The position numbers and the translations under genes were made by a program. DNA of 64,000 bases, from NCBI RefSeq assembly GCF_019977355.1, contig NZ_AP024655.1, positions 2,046,001-2,110,000 on the forward strand, written 5' to 3'. Of the stretch, positions 25,297 through 33,962 are shown piece by piece. This DNA is from Arthrobacter sp. NicSoilB8. Lineage in GTDB: Bacteria > Actinomycetota > Actinomycetes > Actinomycetales > Micrococcaceae. Under the pieces are notes generated by a model that was given only the letters and a program-made list of their open reading frames with translations, made no database searches and was not told the DNA's origin. How positions within the stretch are numbered: the first letter of the stretch is position 1; each line of letters begins with the position of its first letter.

Positions 25297-25515
25297 GGTG
25301 TGTACATTGTGCACTTAACGTGTGTACATTGACCCTGCTCGGGTCCCTCTGACGCTTGTCGCGGCTGGTGCCTGGCTGCCGCGTGGCCTATTCGGTTGTG
25401 TGGGTGGCGGGTTCAGAGCCCTGGCTGGTTGGTCCTCCGCCTGCTGGGATGTGAGGTTATTCGGGTCTCCTTTGTTTGTTGTTCTGGTGGGCGTGGTTGG
25501 CCTCCTACCTATTGA
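25297..25515 (+). repeat. Dispersed repeat copy B' (second module only)
   Basis: It starts with the imperfect palindrome GTGTACATTGTGCAC (25300-25314), then CGTGTGTACATTGACCCTGC. About 190 bp follow that align with 24591-24787, including GGTCCCTCTGAC, TATTCGGTTGTGTGGGTGGC and GGTCCTCCGCCTGCTG. The tRNA-Leu tail is absent. With copy B it brackets the HigA gene as direct repeats about 730 bp apart. Confidence 0.75.
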
Positions 25516-25813
25516 TGTCCTGAGGTTGTGGTGACGACATGACCTGAACGAAATTCTTTCCAGATTCTTGGCCCCGATTCGCTGCTTCCTGATGGCTTGG
25601 GGAGAGGCTGGTGGCCGTTTGTCCGGCCACGGGCGTGTACAGCGGCCGCACCCGTGTCAGCGTGATGCCGAGGCTCATCGGTACCCATTTTTCTTGCCTA
25701 TCCGAATACTCTGACACTACCCGCCATGGATTGCGTCGACAGTGCTGGAACCGTCCACGGCAGCATGGTGCGGGACCGACGCCTTCTTCCGCCGCCGGTC
25801 TTACTGTGGTTTA
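25516..25813. other. Noncoding stretch between repeat B' and the DUF4192 gene
   Basis: About 300 bp without a recognisable gene. A short leftward frame containing SLGITLTRVRPLYTPVAGQT (25505-25717) has no family I know. A few AT-rich patches occur near 25685-25720. Nothing further can be supported. Confidence 0.4.
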
Positions 25814-26524
25814 TCAGTCATACCTGTTCATACCCGCGTGGGCGGTTTTTGACATGACTGCCAGAGCGTGCTCTCTTATCTTGGTCGTCCTCGATTCTTC
25901 TGGCGCGTCATCAGGCAGCGACCTCAACGGCGACAGCCGGCGGGCGTGGCTGGCCGGAAGCGAAGGCGCCGGTCGCCGTCGCTGGGGATTCCCGGCGTCG
26001 GACGTGGTCGGTGATTGTCCACGGGGCTGGGTGGGGACAGCGACGGTAAATCTGTCCTCTACCTGGCTCGAACGAAAGACAATTTCGGCGTTGATGCAGC
26101 TCGACTGGACAGCCTCGAGGGGGACTTCCGGGCCGTAGGACGCTGTGTGTGGCTGGTACTCGGCGAATGAGGAAGGCCGTACGGTACAGCCTGCCCGGAT
26201 TGGCATTCCGGACTGTGCCAGCTGGTGTGCGACTTCGTGGATGATTCGACGGAGGAATTCCCGTCGTTGCGCTGTCCACGGTGCGTCCGTGACGATGGCG
26301 AATACTGTTGCTGTCGCATCTTCGTCGCTTCCGAGGTGGCCGGCGACGCACTTAGCGTAGGCCCTGGCATGTTCCGGGCTGGACGGAAGGTTCAGCCGCA
26401 GTGTGGCACCCATGCGGTTGCTTTGCAGCGAGATGCAGACCAAGCCTTCGTGTGGCCAATAGCCCAGGCTGTGCCCGATCAAGCTGATCAAGTCAGCCGC
26501 GGTGGTGATGTGAAGCGTTTCCAT
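25814..26524 (-). CDS. DUF4192-domain protein, short version
   Basis: A 236-residue actinobacterial protein of unknown function. The N-terminal LHITTAADLISLIGHSLGYWPHEGLVCISL matches the start of the DUF4192 family, and conserved blocks continue to about residue 150. The remainder (PRGQSPTTSDAGNPQRRRPAP onward) is low-complexity. Usual members are 350-400 residues, so the C-terminal half of the domain is missing or replaced. The ATG at 26524 follows an AGGAGAAG ribosome-binding site. It neighbours mobile remnants, and DUF4192 genes often occur on Arthrobacter plasmids and islands, which hints at transfer. Confidence 0.7.
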   Translation of the reverse strand: METLHITTAADLISLIGHSLGYWPHEGLVCISLQSNRMGATLRLNLPSSPEHARAYAKCVAGHLGSDEDATATVFAIVTDAPWTAQRREFLRRIIHEVAHQLAQSGMPIRAGCTVRPSSFAEYQPHTASYGPEVPLEAVQSSCINAEIVFRSSQVEDRFTVAVPTQPRGQSPTTSDAGNPQRRRPAPSLPASHARRLSPLRSLPDDAPEESRTTKIREHALAVMSKTAHAGMNRYD

Positions 26525-27169
26525 GGTGATCTTCTCCTGTTTTGCGTTGCCGGCGTGTTTGGCCGTCTGCTCTTGTGGAGCCTTCTGGTAGAGGAGATCA
26601 CCGCTGGGTATGAGGGACCGGAGGGCAATCCGGGGGACCGGCGGCAGGAGGAGAGAATTCTTGCGAGGAAATATGCGACGAATTAGGAGCGCCGAGGAAA
26701 AATTCTTAGAGGAATGCCCGGCGCGGAGCGCCCGGGTTGCGAGCAGTGACCGCCCAGCGATGATTGGGTACCAGAAGGCGTCGCCGCTGGGTGGGGTGAC
26801 TCCGATAGGTTGGTCATTTCTGAATCTCAGACAAGCGCCCGGCCGGGTCCTCGCGTAGCCGGTGCCCGTCTGGGTCATGCCTGTTCAGGGGCGCTTTGTA
26901 GTCAGCGGCCCTGTACGCGCGAGATGTCCGGCTCAGTACCTCATTCCTCTCTACCCAGACAACAAAGTCCGCGAGAGACATGAAGCTGTGGTAGTAGCAG
27001 TACCGAAATTGTTGATTCACATTCGGGTGGATACCAGTCTGCATCAGCTTCGTTCTATCGCTGCCGTTGTGCCTGGAGGCTCCCGATGCACGGTGCTGCT
27101 ATCGGTAACGGCCTGGGCTCGGGTGCGTGAGCCGAGGGTGTTGGTTTAGACAGTCCTGCGGGCGCGGGG
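26525..27169. other. Gene-poor stretch between DUF4192 and the potassium transporter
   Basis: About 640 bp. A leftward 76-codon frame at 26814-27044 has a coherent-looking sequence but no family I recognise and no clear ribosome-binding site. The rest shows no gene, RNA or repeat by eye. Base composition is less GC-rich than in flanking genes, in line with a degraded or acquired patch. Confidence 0.35.
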
Positions 27170-28606
27170 CTAGCCGATGATGGGTCGTTCTTCCGGGAGT
27201 TGGTAGAGGCGTGGGCGGGAGGACAGGGCGAGGGCGGAGGCGACAGTGATAGTGCCTATGCGGCCGGTGAACATGAGGGCCATGAGTACCCATTGGGCGT
27301 TGGCGGGAAGGTCATAGGTGATTCCGGTGCTTACGCCCACGGTGGCGAACGCGGAAATTGATTCGAAGAGGACTTTCTCGAGGCTGTAGTCGGTGAACAT
27401 CAGGAGCAGCAGCGTGCCGCTGACCACGGCGGCGACGCCAAGGAGTGCGACAGAGAGGGCCTGGCGTTGGGCGGGGGAGCTGATGGAGCGGTGGGCAATG
27501 GTGACGTGGTCGCGGCCCCGGATCTCGTTCCAGATCGCAAACCCAAGGACCAGGAACGTGGTGATCTTGATGCCGCCGGCGGTGCCTGCGCTGCCACCGC
27601 CGATAAACATCAGGATATTGGTGATCATGAGGGTCTCGGGCGAAGCGGAGGCGTAATCGATGCTGTTGAACCCTGCCGTGCGAGGGAAGACACTTCCGGC
27701 CAGGGTCGCCAGGAGTTTCCCGCCCACGGACATGGGACCAAGGGTCTCGTCCCGGTTCCATTCAAAGGCGCCGAAGAGAGCGAACCCGGCGGCGAGGAGG
27801 ACCAGGGTGCCGAAGACGGTCAGGCGAAGGTGGACGGTCCAGTCTTTCATCCTGACACCGCCCTTGAGCAGGGCGATGAGCACAGGGAAGCCGAGGCCGC
27901 CGGCGATCACTGCCAGGCAGACCGGGATGATGATCCATGGGTCATCGGCAAAGCTGATCAGGTTGTCGCTGTAGAGAGCGAAGCCGGCATTGTTGAACGC
28001 TGAAACAGCGTGGAACGTCCCGTGCCAGAGTGCTGTGCCCGGATTATCGTCGTAGGCGAACCAGAAGCGGATGGTGAGGGCGGCGGCCGTGACGGCTTCG
28101 AAGGCAATCATGATCCGGGCGACCCGGAAAAGGACGGAGCGGACGTCGCCGAAGTTCAGGGTTTGGGTTTCGGATTGCGCGACCAGTTGGCCTCGGAGTC
28201 CGATGCTTTTGCGCACGAGCAGCGCCAGCAAGGTCGCCAGCGTCATGATGCCGAATCCTCCGACTTGAATCAGCCCGAGGATCACAACCTGTCCAAAAGG
28301 AGTCCAGAACGTGGGGGTGTCGACCGTGATCAGGCCTGTGACGCAGACGGCCGAGACGGCTGTGAACAGTGCCGGGAGCACGGGGTCTGCCTCCGCGGCC
28401 ATCCGCGCGGCTGGCAGCATCAGGAGCCCGGAGCCCAGGAGGATCACGGCGAGGAAAGCCAGAGGCACCGACCGGACAGGATGCAGCAGCGCTCGTCCGA
28501 TCCCGTCGCCGTGGGCTCTGATCCGGGGCTGCCGCCGGCGGCCGCCATTCCGGGAAGCTGGATGAAGAATTTTCAGGTCCTTTTGCCTGCCGGCGCCGGT
28601 CCTCAC
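27170..28606 (-). CDS. TrkH/KtrB-family potassium uptake protein
   Basis: A 478-residue membrane channel subunit of the SKT superfamily. Four pore repeats are recognisable around SAVCVTGLI, SAFNNAGFAL, FPRTAGFNSI and SAFATVGVSTG, with the selectivity-filter glycines. I chose the GTG at 28606, which overlaps the TGA of the upstream gene (GTGA) and has GAGGAG 8 bases before it. A longer frame would run 66 bp into the neighbour. The ATP/NAD-binding TrkA/KtrA subunit is not encoded beside it. Pairing with an APC-type potassium transporter suggests a potassium-uptake unit. Confidence 0.9.
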   Translation of the reverse strand: MRTGAGRQKDLKILHPASRNGGRRRQPRIRAHGDGIGRALLHPVRSVPLAFLAVILLGSGLLMLPAARMAAEADPVLPALFTAVSAVCVTGLITVDTPTFWTPFGQVVILGLIQVGGFGIMTLATLLALLVRKSIGLRGQLVAQSETQTLNFGDVRSVLFRVARIMIAFEAVTAAALTIRFWFAYDDNPGTALWHGTFHAVSAFNNAGFALYSDNLISFADDPWIIIPVCLAVIAGGLGFPVLIALLKGGVRMKDWTVHLRLTVFGTLVLLAAGFALFGAFEWNRDETLGPMSVGGKLLATLAGSVFPRTAGFNSIDYASASPETLMITNILMFIGGGSAGTAGGIKITTFLVLGFAIWNEIRGRDHVTIAHRSISSPAQRQALSVALLGVAAVVSGTLLLLMFTDYSLEKVLFESISAFATVGVSTGITYDLPANAQWVLMALMFTGRIGTITVASALALSSRPRLYQLPEERPIIG

Positions 28607-30000
28607 TGGGCCATCTCCTCGGCTTCTGCCTCGACGTTGCGGATGCCGCGCGGCCGCCCGGCGCCGACCCATGCCACGTACAGGATGGCAGCAATGCCCA
28701 GGGCCGCGGCCAGACTGATAATCGGCAGGCCCCGGGAGAGATTGGCGATCAGGGTGAATGCCACCACCGCAGCGCCCGCGAGATTCATGATGAGATAGCC
28801 GCGCCGGCCGTCGCGGTGGGAGAAAAGGGCCATGGAAAGCAGACCGGCCAAGAAGCTCAGGAAGACGGACACAGCGTAGAAGAGCACAAGTTCCTGATCA
28901 TTGCCGCCGGCTGCGGCGGTGACTGCGCAGGCCAGAGCAATGAACAGCGCCACCCCCCAGTACGGCGTGTGGTGGGTGTTCGTATGTCCCAGGGAAGGAG
29001 GGAGGATGCCGACCGTAGCGCCTTGCCTGTTTGTGTGCCGGGCGAGGGCCTTGAGCAGCCCGGGTCCTGCCTGGAACGAGGAGCTGGCGGCCGAGAGCAA
29101 TAGTAGGGCGGTAACGAGCTGGAAGGCGGCGAACACCGGACCGGGAGCTGCCAGCCGGGCCAGCTCGGCGATCTGTGTGCTGTCCTCGGGCGGGATGCCG
29201 ACCTGCAGGTGCGCGGCTTCCAGCGTCAGGCCCAGGGTGATCGACCCGACAATGCCAAGGGTCAGCCACAGCGTGACCCTCCCGAAGCGGCTCCGGCCGG
29301 CATCATCGAGCTGGCCCAGCTGGGCGATCGCCGAAGACGGCGCTTCCACGCCCGTAGCGAGGGCCATGGCCACGGGGAAGGCCAGCACCACGGCCAGGAC
29401 CGGGGTGTGCCCCGGTGTGTCCGTGATCGTTCCTACCGGCTGCGGGGTGGCGCCCAGTCCGTAGAACAAGACGAGGGCGGAGACGATGATGAATCCCGCA
29501 GTCATGACGGCGAAGACCAGCCGGCCCAGATGCCCGAACCACGTCGCGGCGCCGACGAGGATGACCAGTGCCAGAGCGAGCAGCAGCCGCCAGGGCGCCA
29601 GGGAGGGAAAGTAGGCGATTGCCGCGGACGCGCCGGCAGAGACGCTGATGGCGATCGTGAGGACGAAATCGACGACCAGCGCGCCGATCGGTACGAACGA
29701 CCAGCGGTCACCGAAAGCCTCCCCGACTGCTGCCGACGCTCCGCCGCCCTGGGGGTAGCGGATGACCAGTTGCCGGTAATTGACGATCACCAGCGCGATG
29801 ATCGCCACGACGAGGACCATCGTGGGCACAAGCAAGGCCAGATCGCCGTTCAAAGCCCGGAGCGCTGCCTCAATCGCGTAGGCGACCGACGACACGGGGT
29901 CTGCCATCACGGCAAACGAGAATGCGAGCAGTAAGGCTGTCCGGGAACGGAGTGGTCCTGCGAGTCCGTGCCCGGGGGATACGTTCTCACGTGCAGGCAT
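28603..30000 (-). CDS. APC-superfamily transporter, KimA-like
   Basis: A 465-residue membrane protein with about 12 hydrophobic segments. The first, FAVMADPVSSVAYAIEAAL, has the SSxAYxxE arrangement of the KimA/YdaO potassium:proton symporters and related APC permeases. The ATG at 30000 is preceded by GGAAGGA at a normal spacing; a frame opening at 30249 adds 83 unsupported residues. Coupling by GTGA overlap with a KtrB-like gene strengthens a potassium role (inference). Generic amino-acid transport remains possible. I found no c-di-AMP riboswitch upstream. Confidence 0.8.
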   Translation of the reverse strand: MPARENVSPGHGLAGPLRSRTALLLAFSFAVMADPVSSVAYAIEAALRALNGDLALLVPTMVLVVAIIALVIVNYRQLVIRYPQGGGASAAVGEAFGDRWSFVPIGALVVDFVLTIAISVSAGASAAIAYFPSLAPWRLLLALALVILVGAATWFGHLGRLVFAVMTAGFIIVSALVLFYGLGATPQPVGTITDTPGHTPVLAVVLAFPVAMALATGVEAPSSAIAQLGQLDDAGRSRFGRVTLWLTLGIVGSITLGLTLEAAHLQVGIPPEDSTQIAELARLAAPGPVFAAFQLVTALLLLSAASSSFQAGPGLLKALARHTNRQGATVGILPPSLGHTNTHHTPYWGVALFIALACAVTAAAGGNDQELVLFYAVSVFLSFLAGLLSMALFSHRDGRRGYLIMNLAGAAVVAFTLIANLSRGLPIISLAAALGIAAILYVAWVGAGRPRGIRNVEAEAEEMAQ

Positions 30001-30294
30001 CGGATGATCCTTCCCCTCGTCGGCCCGCCCTGCTGATCCGGTCCGGGACCCGGCAATACTGTCGGCAACATCAGGGAGCCTATCACTGGAAATCCGGCGA
30101 ACTACCGGCCCCCGCGGCAGCCTTTGCGAATCCTTAACGCCAGATGCGTGTCCCGTCCCTCGTGGATTACTGGGCCTCGCCGCCGGGCTGAGGACGTCGT
30201 GAAGGTTAGGAGCGAGGGGTGATAGGGGGCGTATCTCCTGACGGGCCACGCGCAGCGTGGATCCGGGCAGGAACCGACGGGGCCGGGCATGCTC

Positions 30295-31626
30295 TCAAGC
30301 TGCGCCGGATCCCACGGCGTCAGCCAGGGCCAGGAGGTGTCGGCGTTCGACGCTGGTGTAGGCGTTTGCCGCGATTGTCTCCCGCGTCTGGTCCACTTGA
30401 GCCAGGATCCGACTTCGGTTCTGGGCGTGTTCGTCCCGCGAGGAGAGCTCCCTGAGTAGGACAAGAAGCCTTTCGGCGACAGCCGGGTCACCGGCCCCGT
30501 ACTGCCGCGACTGCGCCAGCGCCAGGTCTAGGAGGTCCTCGAACCGGGGCTGGGCAAGAATGACTCTGACCTCACCGCTATCGTCCGTGATCACCTCCGG
30601 TCCGGTGGTCCTGTTGGCAAGCCGGCACAACAGGTCCGAGAGGTGGCCGATCACGTGCACCGCTGTGGTCGGATCGTTGATGCCCGGGGAGAGGGCGCGT
30701 GCGGCGACATCGGAAAGTTGGCGGAAGCCAAAGCCGACGTCCTGGACGTTGGTGCGTTCAAAGCCGGTGTCGACGGCGGCGTTGATCTGTTCTGTCAACT
30801 GCTCCGCGGTTTCGGGGCTGAGGGCGGTCGCGGGAGGCAGGGGCCACGCGGTGGCGAAAGGAACTCCTTCCACCAGGGAACTGCCGGGCTCGCGATCGAT
30901 CCGGATTACGGCACCTGCCTCCCGGGCGGCCCGCAGGAGGGCGTTCTTGTTCCATCCGGTGAGGAATCCGGAGCGCGAGCGACGGATGTTCATACTGCCG
31001 GCGCCGGTGGCTGGTACGGGCTGCCGGGAGGGCCGGTGGGCCGGGAATACGCGGTCCATTGTGGCCCGGGTCTCGGCGTTGACCTTGCGCATCATGGTTT
31101 CAACGCGGATCTCACGGGTCAGATGGGCGAGGAAGAGGACGAGTCCCATGATGCTGGCGATCGTCAGGGCGTAGGCCACGGTGACGGAGATTTCAGGGAC
31201 GAAGGCGGGGCTCTGGCTGGTTTCTGTCCGGACGCTGCGCAGGACGGTCAACGCGAAGGCGAAGGTGGCCAGGAACAACGCAAGGGTCGCGTGCACGAAT
31301 CTGTCGCTGGAGAAGGTGCGCAGCAACCGGGGCGAAAACTGGCTGCTGGCGAGCTGGAGGGTCACCACGGTGAGGGAAAAGGTCAGCGAGGTGACTGTTA
31401 TCAGGGATCCCGCGATGGCCTGCAGCACGGCCCGGGCAGCTTCGGGACCGCCGCCAAAGAGCAGGGCGGCAACGCCCTGCGGCAGCCGGTCATCTACCGC
31501 GGCGTCGAGGGTCGGCAGGGCGATACCGAGGACAACGGCGACAACCACGGCCACAGCCGGCAATGGCCACAGCTGTGTCCGCACTGCGTCCGTGACCTGC
31601 GCTGCCCGGCGATCGATCATGATCAT
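30295..31626 (-). CDS. DUF2254-family membrane protein
   Basis: A 443-residue protein of the DUF2254 family, whose function is unknown. Four hydrophobic segments occupy the first 190 residues (for example PAVAVVVAVVLGIALP and SLITVTSLTFSLTVVTLQLA). A soluble domain follows with the conserved block GFGFRQLSDVAARALSPGINDPTTA. It lies 294 bp upstream of the KimA-like gene on the same strand, and the order suggests an envelope or ion-homeostasis role (inference). Confidence 0.85.
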   Translation of the reverse strand: MIMIDRRAAQVTDAVRTQLWPLPAVAVVVAVVLGIALPTLDAAVDDRLPQGVAALLFGGGPEAARAVLQAIAGSLITVTSLTFSLTVVTLQLASSQFSPRLLRTFSSDRFVHATLALFLATFAFALTVLRSVRTETSQSPAFVPEISVTVAYALTIASIMGLVLFLAHLTREIRVETMMRKVNAETRATMDRVFPAHRPSRQPVPATGAGSMNIRRSRSGFLTGWNKNALLRAAREAGAVIRIDREPGSSLVEGVPFATAWPLPPATALSPETAEQLTEQINAAVDTGFERTNVQDVGFGFRQLSDVAARALSPGINDPTTAVHVIGHLSDLLCRLANRTTGPEVITDDSGEVRVILAQPRFEDLLDLALAQSRQYGAGDPAVAERLLVLLRELSSRDEHAQNRSRILAQVDQTRETIAANAYTSVERRHLLALADAVGSGAA

Positions 31627-31832
31627 CCCCGTTCGTTACCGTGTGGTTCCAGCATTGCCGTCCTCCTGCCCCGTTCCCGCAGGTTGCGCGGTTCGGGGCC
31701 TCCTTTCTAACACAGGCCGGGCGATGGCGAGTGGCAGGATCCCCGGGAATGCCGCTGGGCAGCTGCTAGGGACTTTCTTCGTCCCGCTGTGTCGCTGCCA
31801 TTCCGAAGCCCGTGGTGCACTCGCTATTCGGA

Positions 31833-33062
31833 TCAGGAGGGGGCATTTTCGAGGGTGTGGAGGACGTACTCGAGTTGTTCCGCGCTGAAGGTTCCCGGGT
31901 GTCGGACTGCCAGGGTGCCGTCGGGAGCGATGATGGCGGTGAAGGGCAGCCCGGGGATCTGGTATGCCCCCGCCGTGGTGCCGTTGGCATCGGCCAGCAG
32001 CGGGTAGCTGGTGCCGTTCTTTGCGGCCAGGGCCGCCGCCGGTGCGGCGGGGTCGGCGACGTCGATTCCCAGGAATGCCACGGTGGAGCCGAGGTCGGTG
32101 TGGGCTTTCTGGAGTTCGGGCATTTCGCCGGCGCAGGCGGTGCAGGTGCTGGCCCAGAAGTTCACGACTGTGTACTTGCCCTTGGCCTCGGCGAGAGAGT
32201 GCGGGGTTCCGGGGTCGGCGAGTCCGGGCAGTGTGAAGGCCGGCGCCGGCTGGCCGAGTGCCGCGGGTCCGGCGGGGGCGTTGCCGGAGGGAGCCGGGCC
32301 GCCGACCGGACAGCCGGCGCGGCCGGGCAGTTGGTCCGCTGCTGTTTGCGCCATGGCCTGGGAGAACAGGGCCGTGTTTGCAGAGCCGGTGCCGAACTGC
32401 CCGATGGCCGCTTCCTTGCCGGCAGGGTCGATGAAGAATAGCTCGGACCCATGGAGCACTTCGCCGGTTTTCGGGTTGACGCTGACAGGAACGTGATAGC
32501 TGGCCGCGACGGTGGACAGCTGTGCGGGGGTTCCCGTGCCGAAGACCCAGTTGGGGGCTGATGCGAGGCCGTGGCCGTCGGTCCAGGCTTTGACGTCTTT
32601 GACGGCGGTATGTAGGGGGTTGGCGTTCACGGAGAGGAAGACGACGTCGGCGGCGGCCGCGCCCAGATCGGTGTTGGCGGCTGCGACGTCCTGGGCCAGG
32701 AGCGTGCACAGGTCCTCGCATTCGTCGTCGTTGAAGGACAGCACCACGGACTTCCCCCGGTACTGGGACAGGCTGACGTTTTTTCCGTTCTGGTCCGTGA
32801 GGGAGAAATCCGGGGCCTTATCCAGAGGGGCGGACAGGACGTCAAGCTGCAGCAGCTCGGCCGCAGCGGAACCCAGGGGCGGCTGTGCGGCGCCGGGGTC
32901 TGCGGGCCCGGTTGCCGATTCCGGCCGGAGGGCCGCAAGGAAAATTCCGGCGAGGGCTACGGCGATAGCCAGCCCGGCAGCGGCCCAGGCCACGGCAATG
33001 GCCCTCCGGTGTCTCCGGTGTCCCTGGTGGGTGGGCTCAGAGCTTGGCGGGCTGGTGCTCAT
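31833..33062 (-). CDS. Membrane-anchored Sco-TlpA double-thioredoxin fusion
   Basis: A 409-residue protein with one N-terminal membrane anchor (about 21-44) and two extracytoplasmic thioredoxin-fold domains. Domain 1 (about 84-240) is Sco/SenC-like: CEDLC puts C115 and C119 in the CxxxC copper site, with the third ligand His204 in LHGSELFF. Domain 2 (about 268-405) is TlpA/ResA-like with FWASTCTACAGEMPEL, redox pair C307/C310. The start at 33062 overlaps the CcdA stop (ATGA). Sco proteins metallate CuA of cytochrome oxidase and TlpA keeps such cysteines reduced, so the fusion probably couples both steps beside CtaG and CcdA (inference). Confidence 0.88.
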   Translation of the reverse strand: MSTSPPSSEPTHQGHRRHRRAIAVAWAAAGLAIAVALAGIFLAALRPESATGPADPGAAQPPLGSAAAELLQLDVLSAPLDKAPDFSLTDQNGKNVSLSQYRGKSVVLSFNDDECEDLCTLLAQDVAAANTDLGAAAADVVFLSVNANPLHTAVKDVKAWTDGHGLASAPNWVFGTGTPAQLSTVAASYHVPVSVNPKTGEVLHGSELFFIDPAGKEAAIGQFGTGSANTALFSQAMAQTAADQLPGRAGCPVGGPAPSGNAPAGPAALGQPAPAFTLPGLADPGTPHSLAEAKGKYTVVNFWASTCTACAGEMPELQKAHTDLGSTVAFLGIDVADPAAPAAALAAKNGTSYPLLADANGTTAGAYQIPGLPFTAIIAPDGTLAVRHPGTFSAEQLEYVLHTLENAPS

Positions 33063-33961
33063 AGGGTGGGGCTGCCTTTCGAGGGCTCGGGTCCGGTCGC
33101 GGGGGCCGGCGTTTCGGTGAGGGTCCGGTGGATGACGACGGCGATCGCGGTCAGCACGACAGTGGCGAGCAGTGTTGCCGAGAGGAGCGGTTGTGCTGCG
33201 ATGCCGGCGGCGAGGGCGGCCTGAGCTCCGGTTACCGTCGATGTCAGGGGCGATGCCCCTGCCGGGTCCAGCAGGTCCCGCACCCAGTAGTAGGCCAGAT
33301 AAGCGCCGGACGCGGCCAGGGTGATACCCGAGAGGGCCGGCAGCCATCTTCCCGCGGTTCGGATGTTGCGCACGGCGGCCGCACCAAGGGTGGTGGTGAT
33401 CAGGGCGGCGGTCGTCACGAACAGGGCCATTCCCAGGGCGTAGGCAAGGTAGGTGGCCAGTGCGGTCGGGAGGCTCTGGCCGGTGAAGGACCCGGCCACG
33501 GCGGCTAGGAAGAGCGGGAGGGAGCAGCTTAGTGACCCCACCGCGTAGGCTGCACCGTAGCCGGCCATGGCGAGTACGGACCGTCGCGCGCGGAACCGGG
33601 GAGCGGACAGGTTCAGCGCGGGGGCCCGGCCGAGGAGCGTGGAGATTCCGGCGCCGGCCATCATCACCCCGATGGCAGCCATGACCCAGGGCAGCCAATC
33701 GGTCGCGAGCCGGGCACCGCCTTCGAGAAGGAGACCGAGGACGCCGAAAACGGCTATGAATCCTGCACTGACGCAGGCGCCGGCCAACAGCCCCCGGGTG
33801 ATGCGCACCGCCTGTGAGTCCGCGCCGGTTCTGCCGGCGGTGGTGTCGGTGAAGATGGCCAGGTAGGCGGGGAGCATGGGGAAGCCGCAGGGGTTCAGGG
33901 CCGCGACGAGCCCGAGTGTGAAGGCATAGAGGACTGGTCCGGCGGAGATGGCGGGAGCCAT
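33059..33961 (-). CDS. CcdA/DsbD-type transmembrane thiol-disulfide transporter
   Basis: A 300-residue membrane protein with six to eight hydrophobic segments. The CcdA cysteine motifs are clear: NPCGFPMLPAYL near 23-34 and GSLSCSLPLF in the fourth helix. It carries reducing equivalents across the membrane to extracytoplasmic thioredoxin-like proteins. Its partner is evidently the Sco-TlpA fusion encoded directly downstream with a 4-bp overlap. It starts 1 bp after the CtaG stop. Confidence 0.9.
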   Translation of the reverse strand: MAPAISAGPVLYAFTLGLVAALNPCGFPMLPAYLAIFTDTTAGRTGADSQAVRITRGLLAGACVSAGFIAVFGVLGLLLEGGARLATDWLPWVMAAIGVMMAGAGISTLLGRAPALNLSAPRFRARRSVLAMAGYGAAYAVGSLSCSLPLFLAAVAGSFTGQSLPTALATYLAYALGMALFVTTAALITTTLGAAAVRNIRTAGRWLPALSGITLAASGAYLAYYWVRDLLDPAGASPLTSTVTGAQAALAAGIAAQPLLSATLLATVVLTAIAVVIHRTLTETPAPATGPEPSKGSPTL

Positions 33962-33962
33962 G

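Noticed and set aside
28045..30000. Several long open frames opposite the transporter and other GC-rich genes
   Set aside because: They are the usual antisense shadows of high-GC coding sequence, with arginine/proline/glycine-rich translations and no motifs.
30001..30294. c-di-AMP (ydaO-type) riboswitch upstream of the KimA-like gene
   Set aside because: The conserved core could not be recognised in the leader. Only short GC stems were seen.
31833..33698. A 621-codon frame extending upstream of the Sco-TlpA start
   Set aside because: The extra 212 codons are an out-of-frame reading of the CcdA gene. The ATG at 33062 overlaps the CcdA stop in the normal way and gives a clean membrane anchor.
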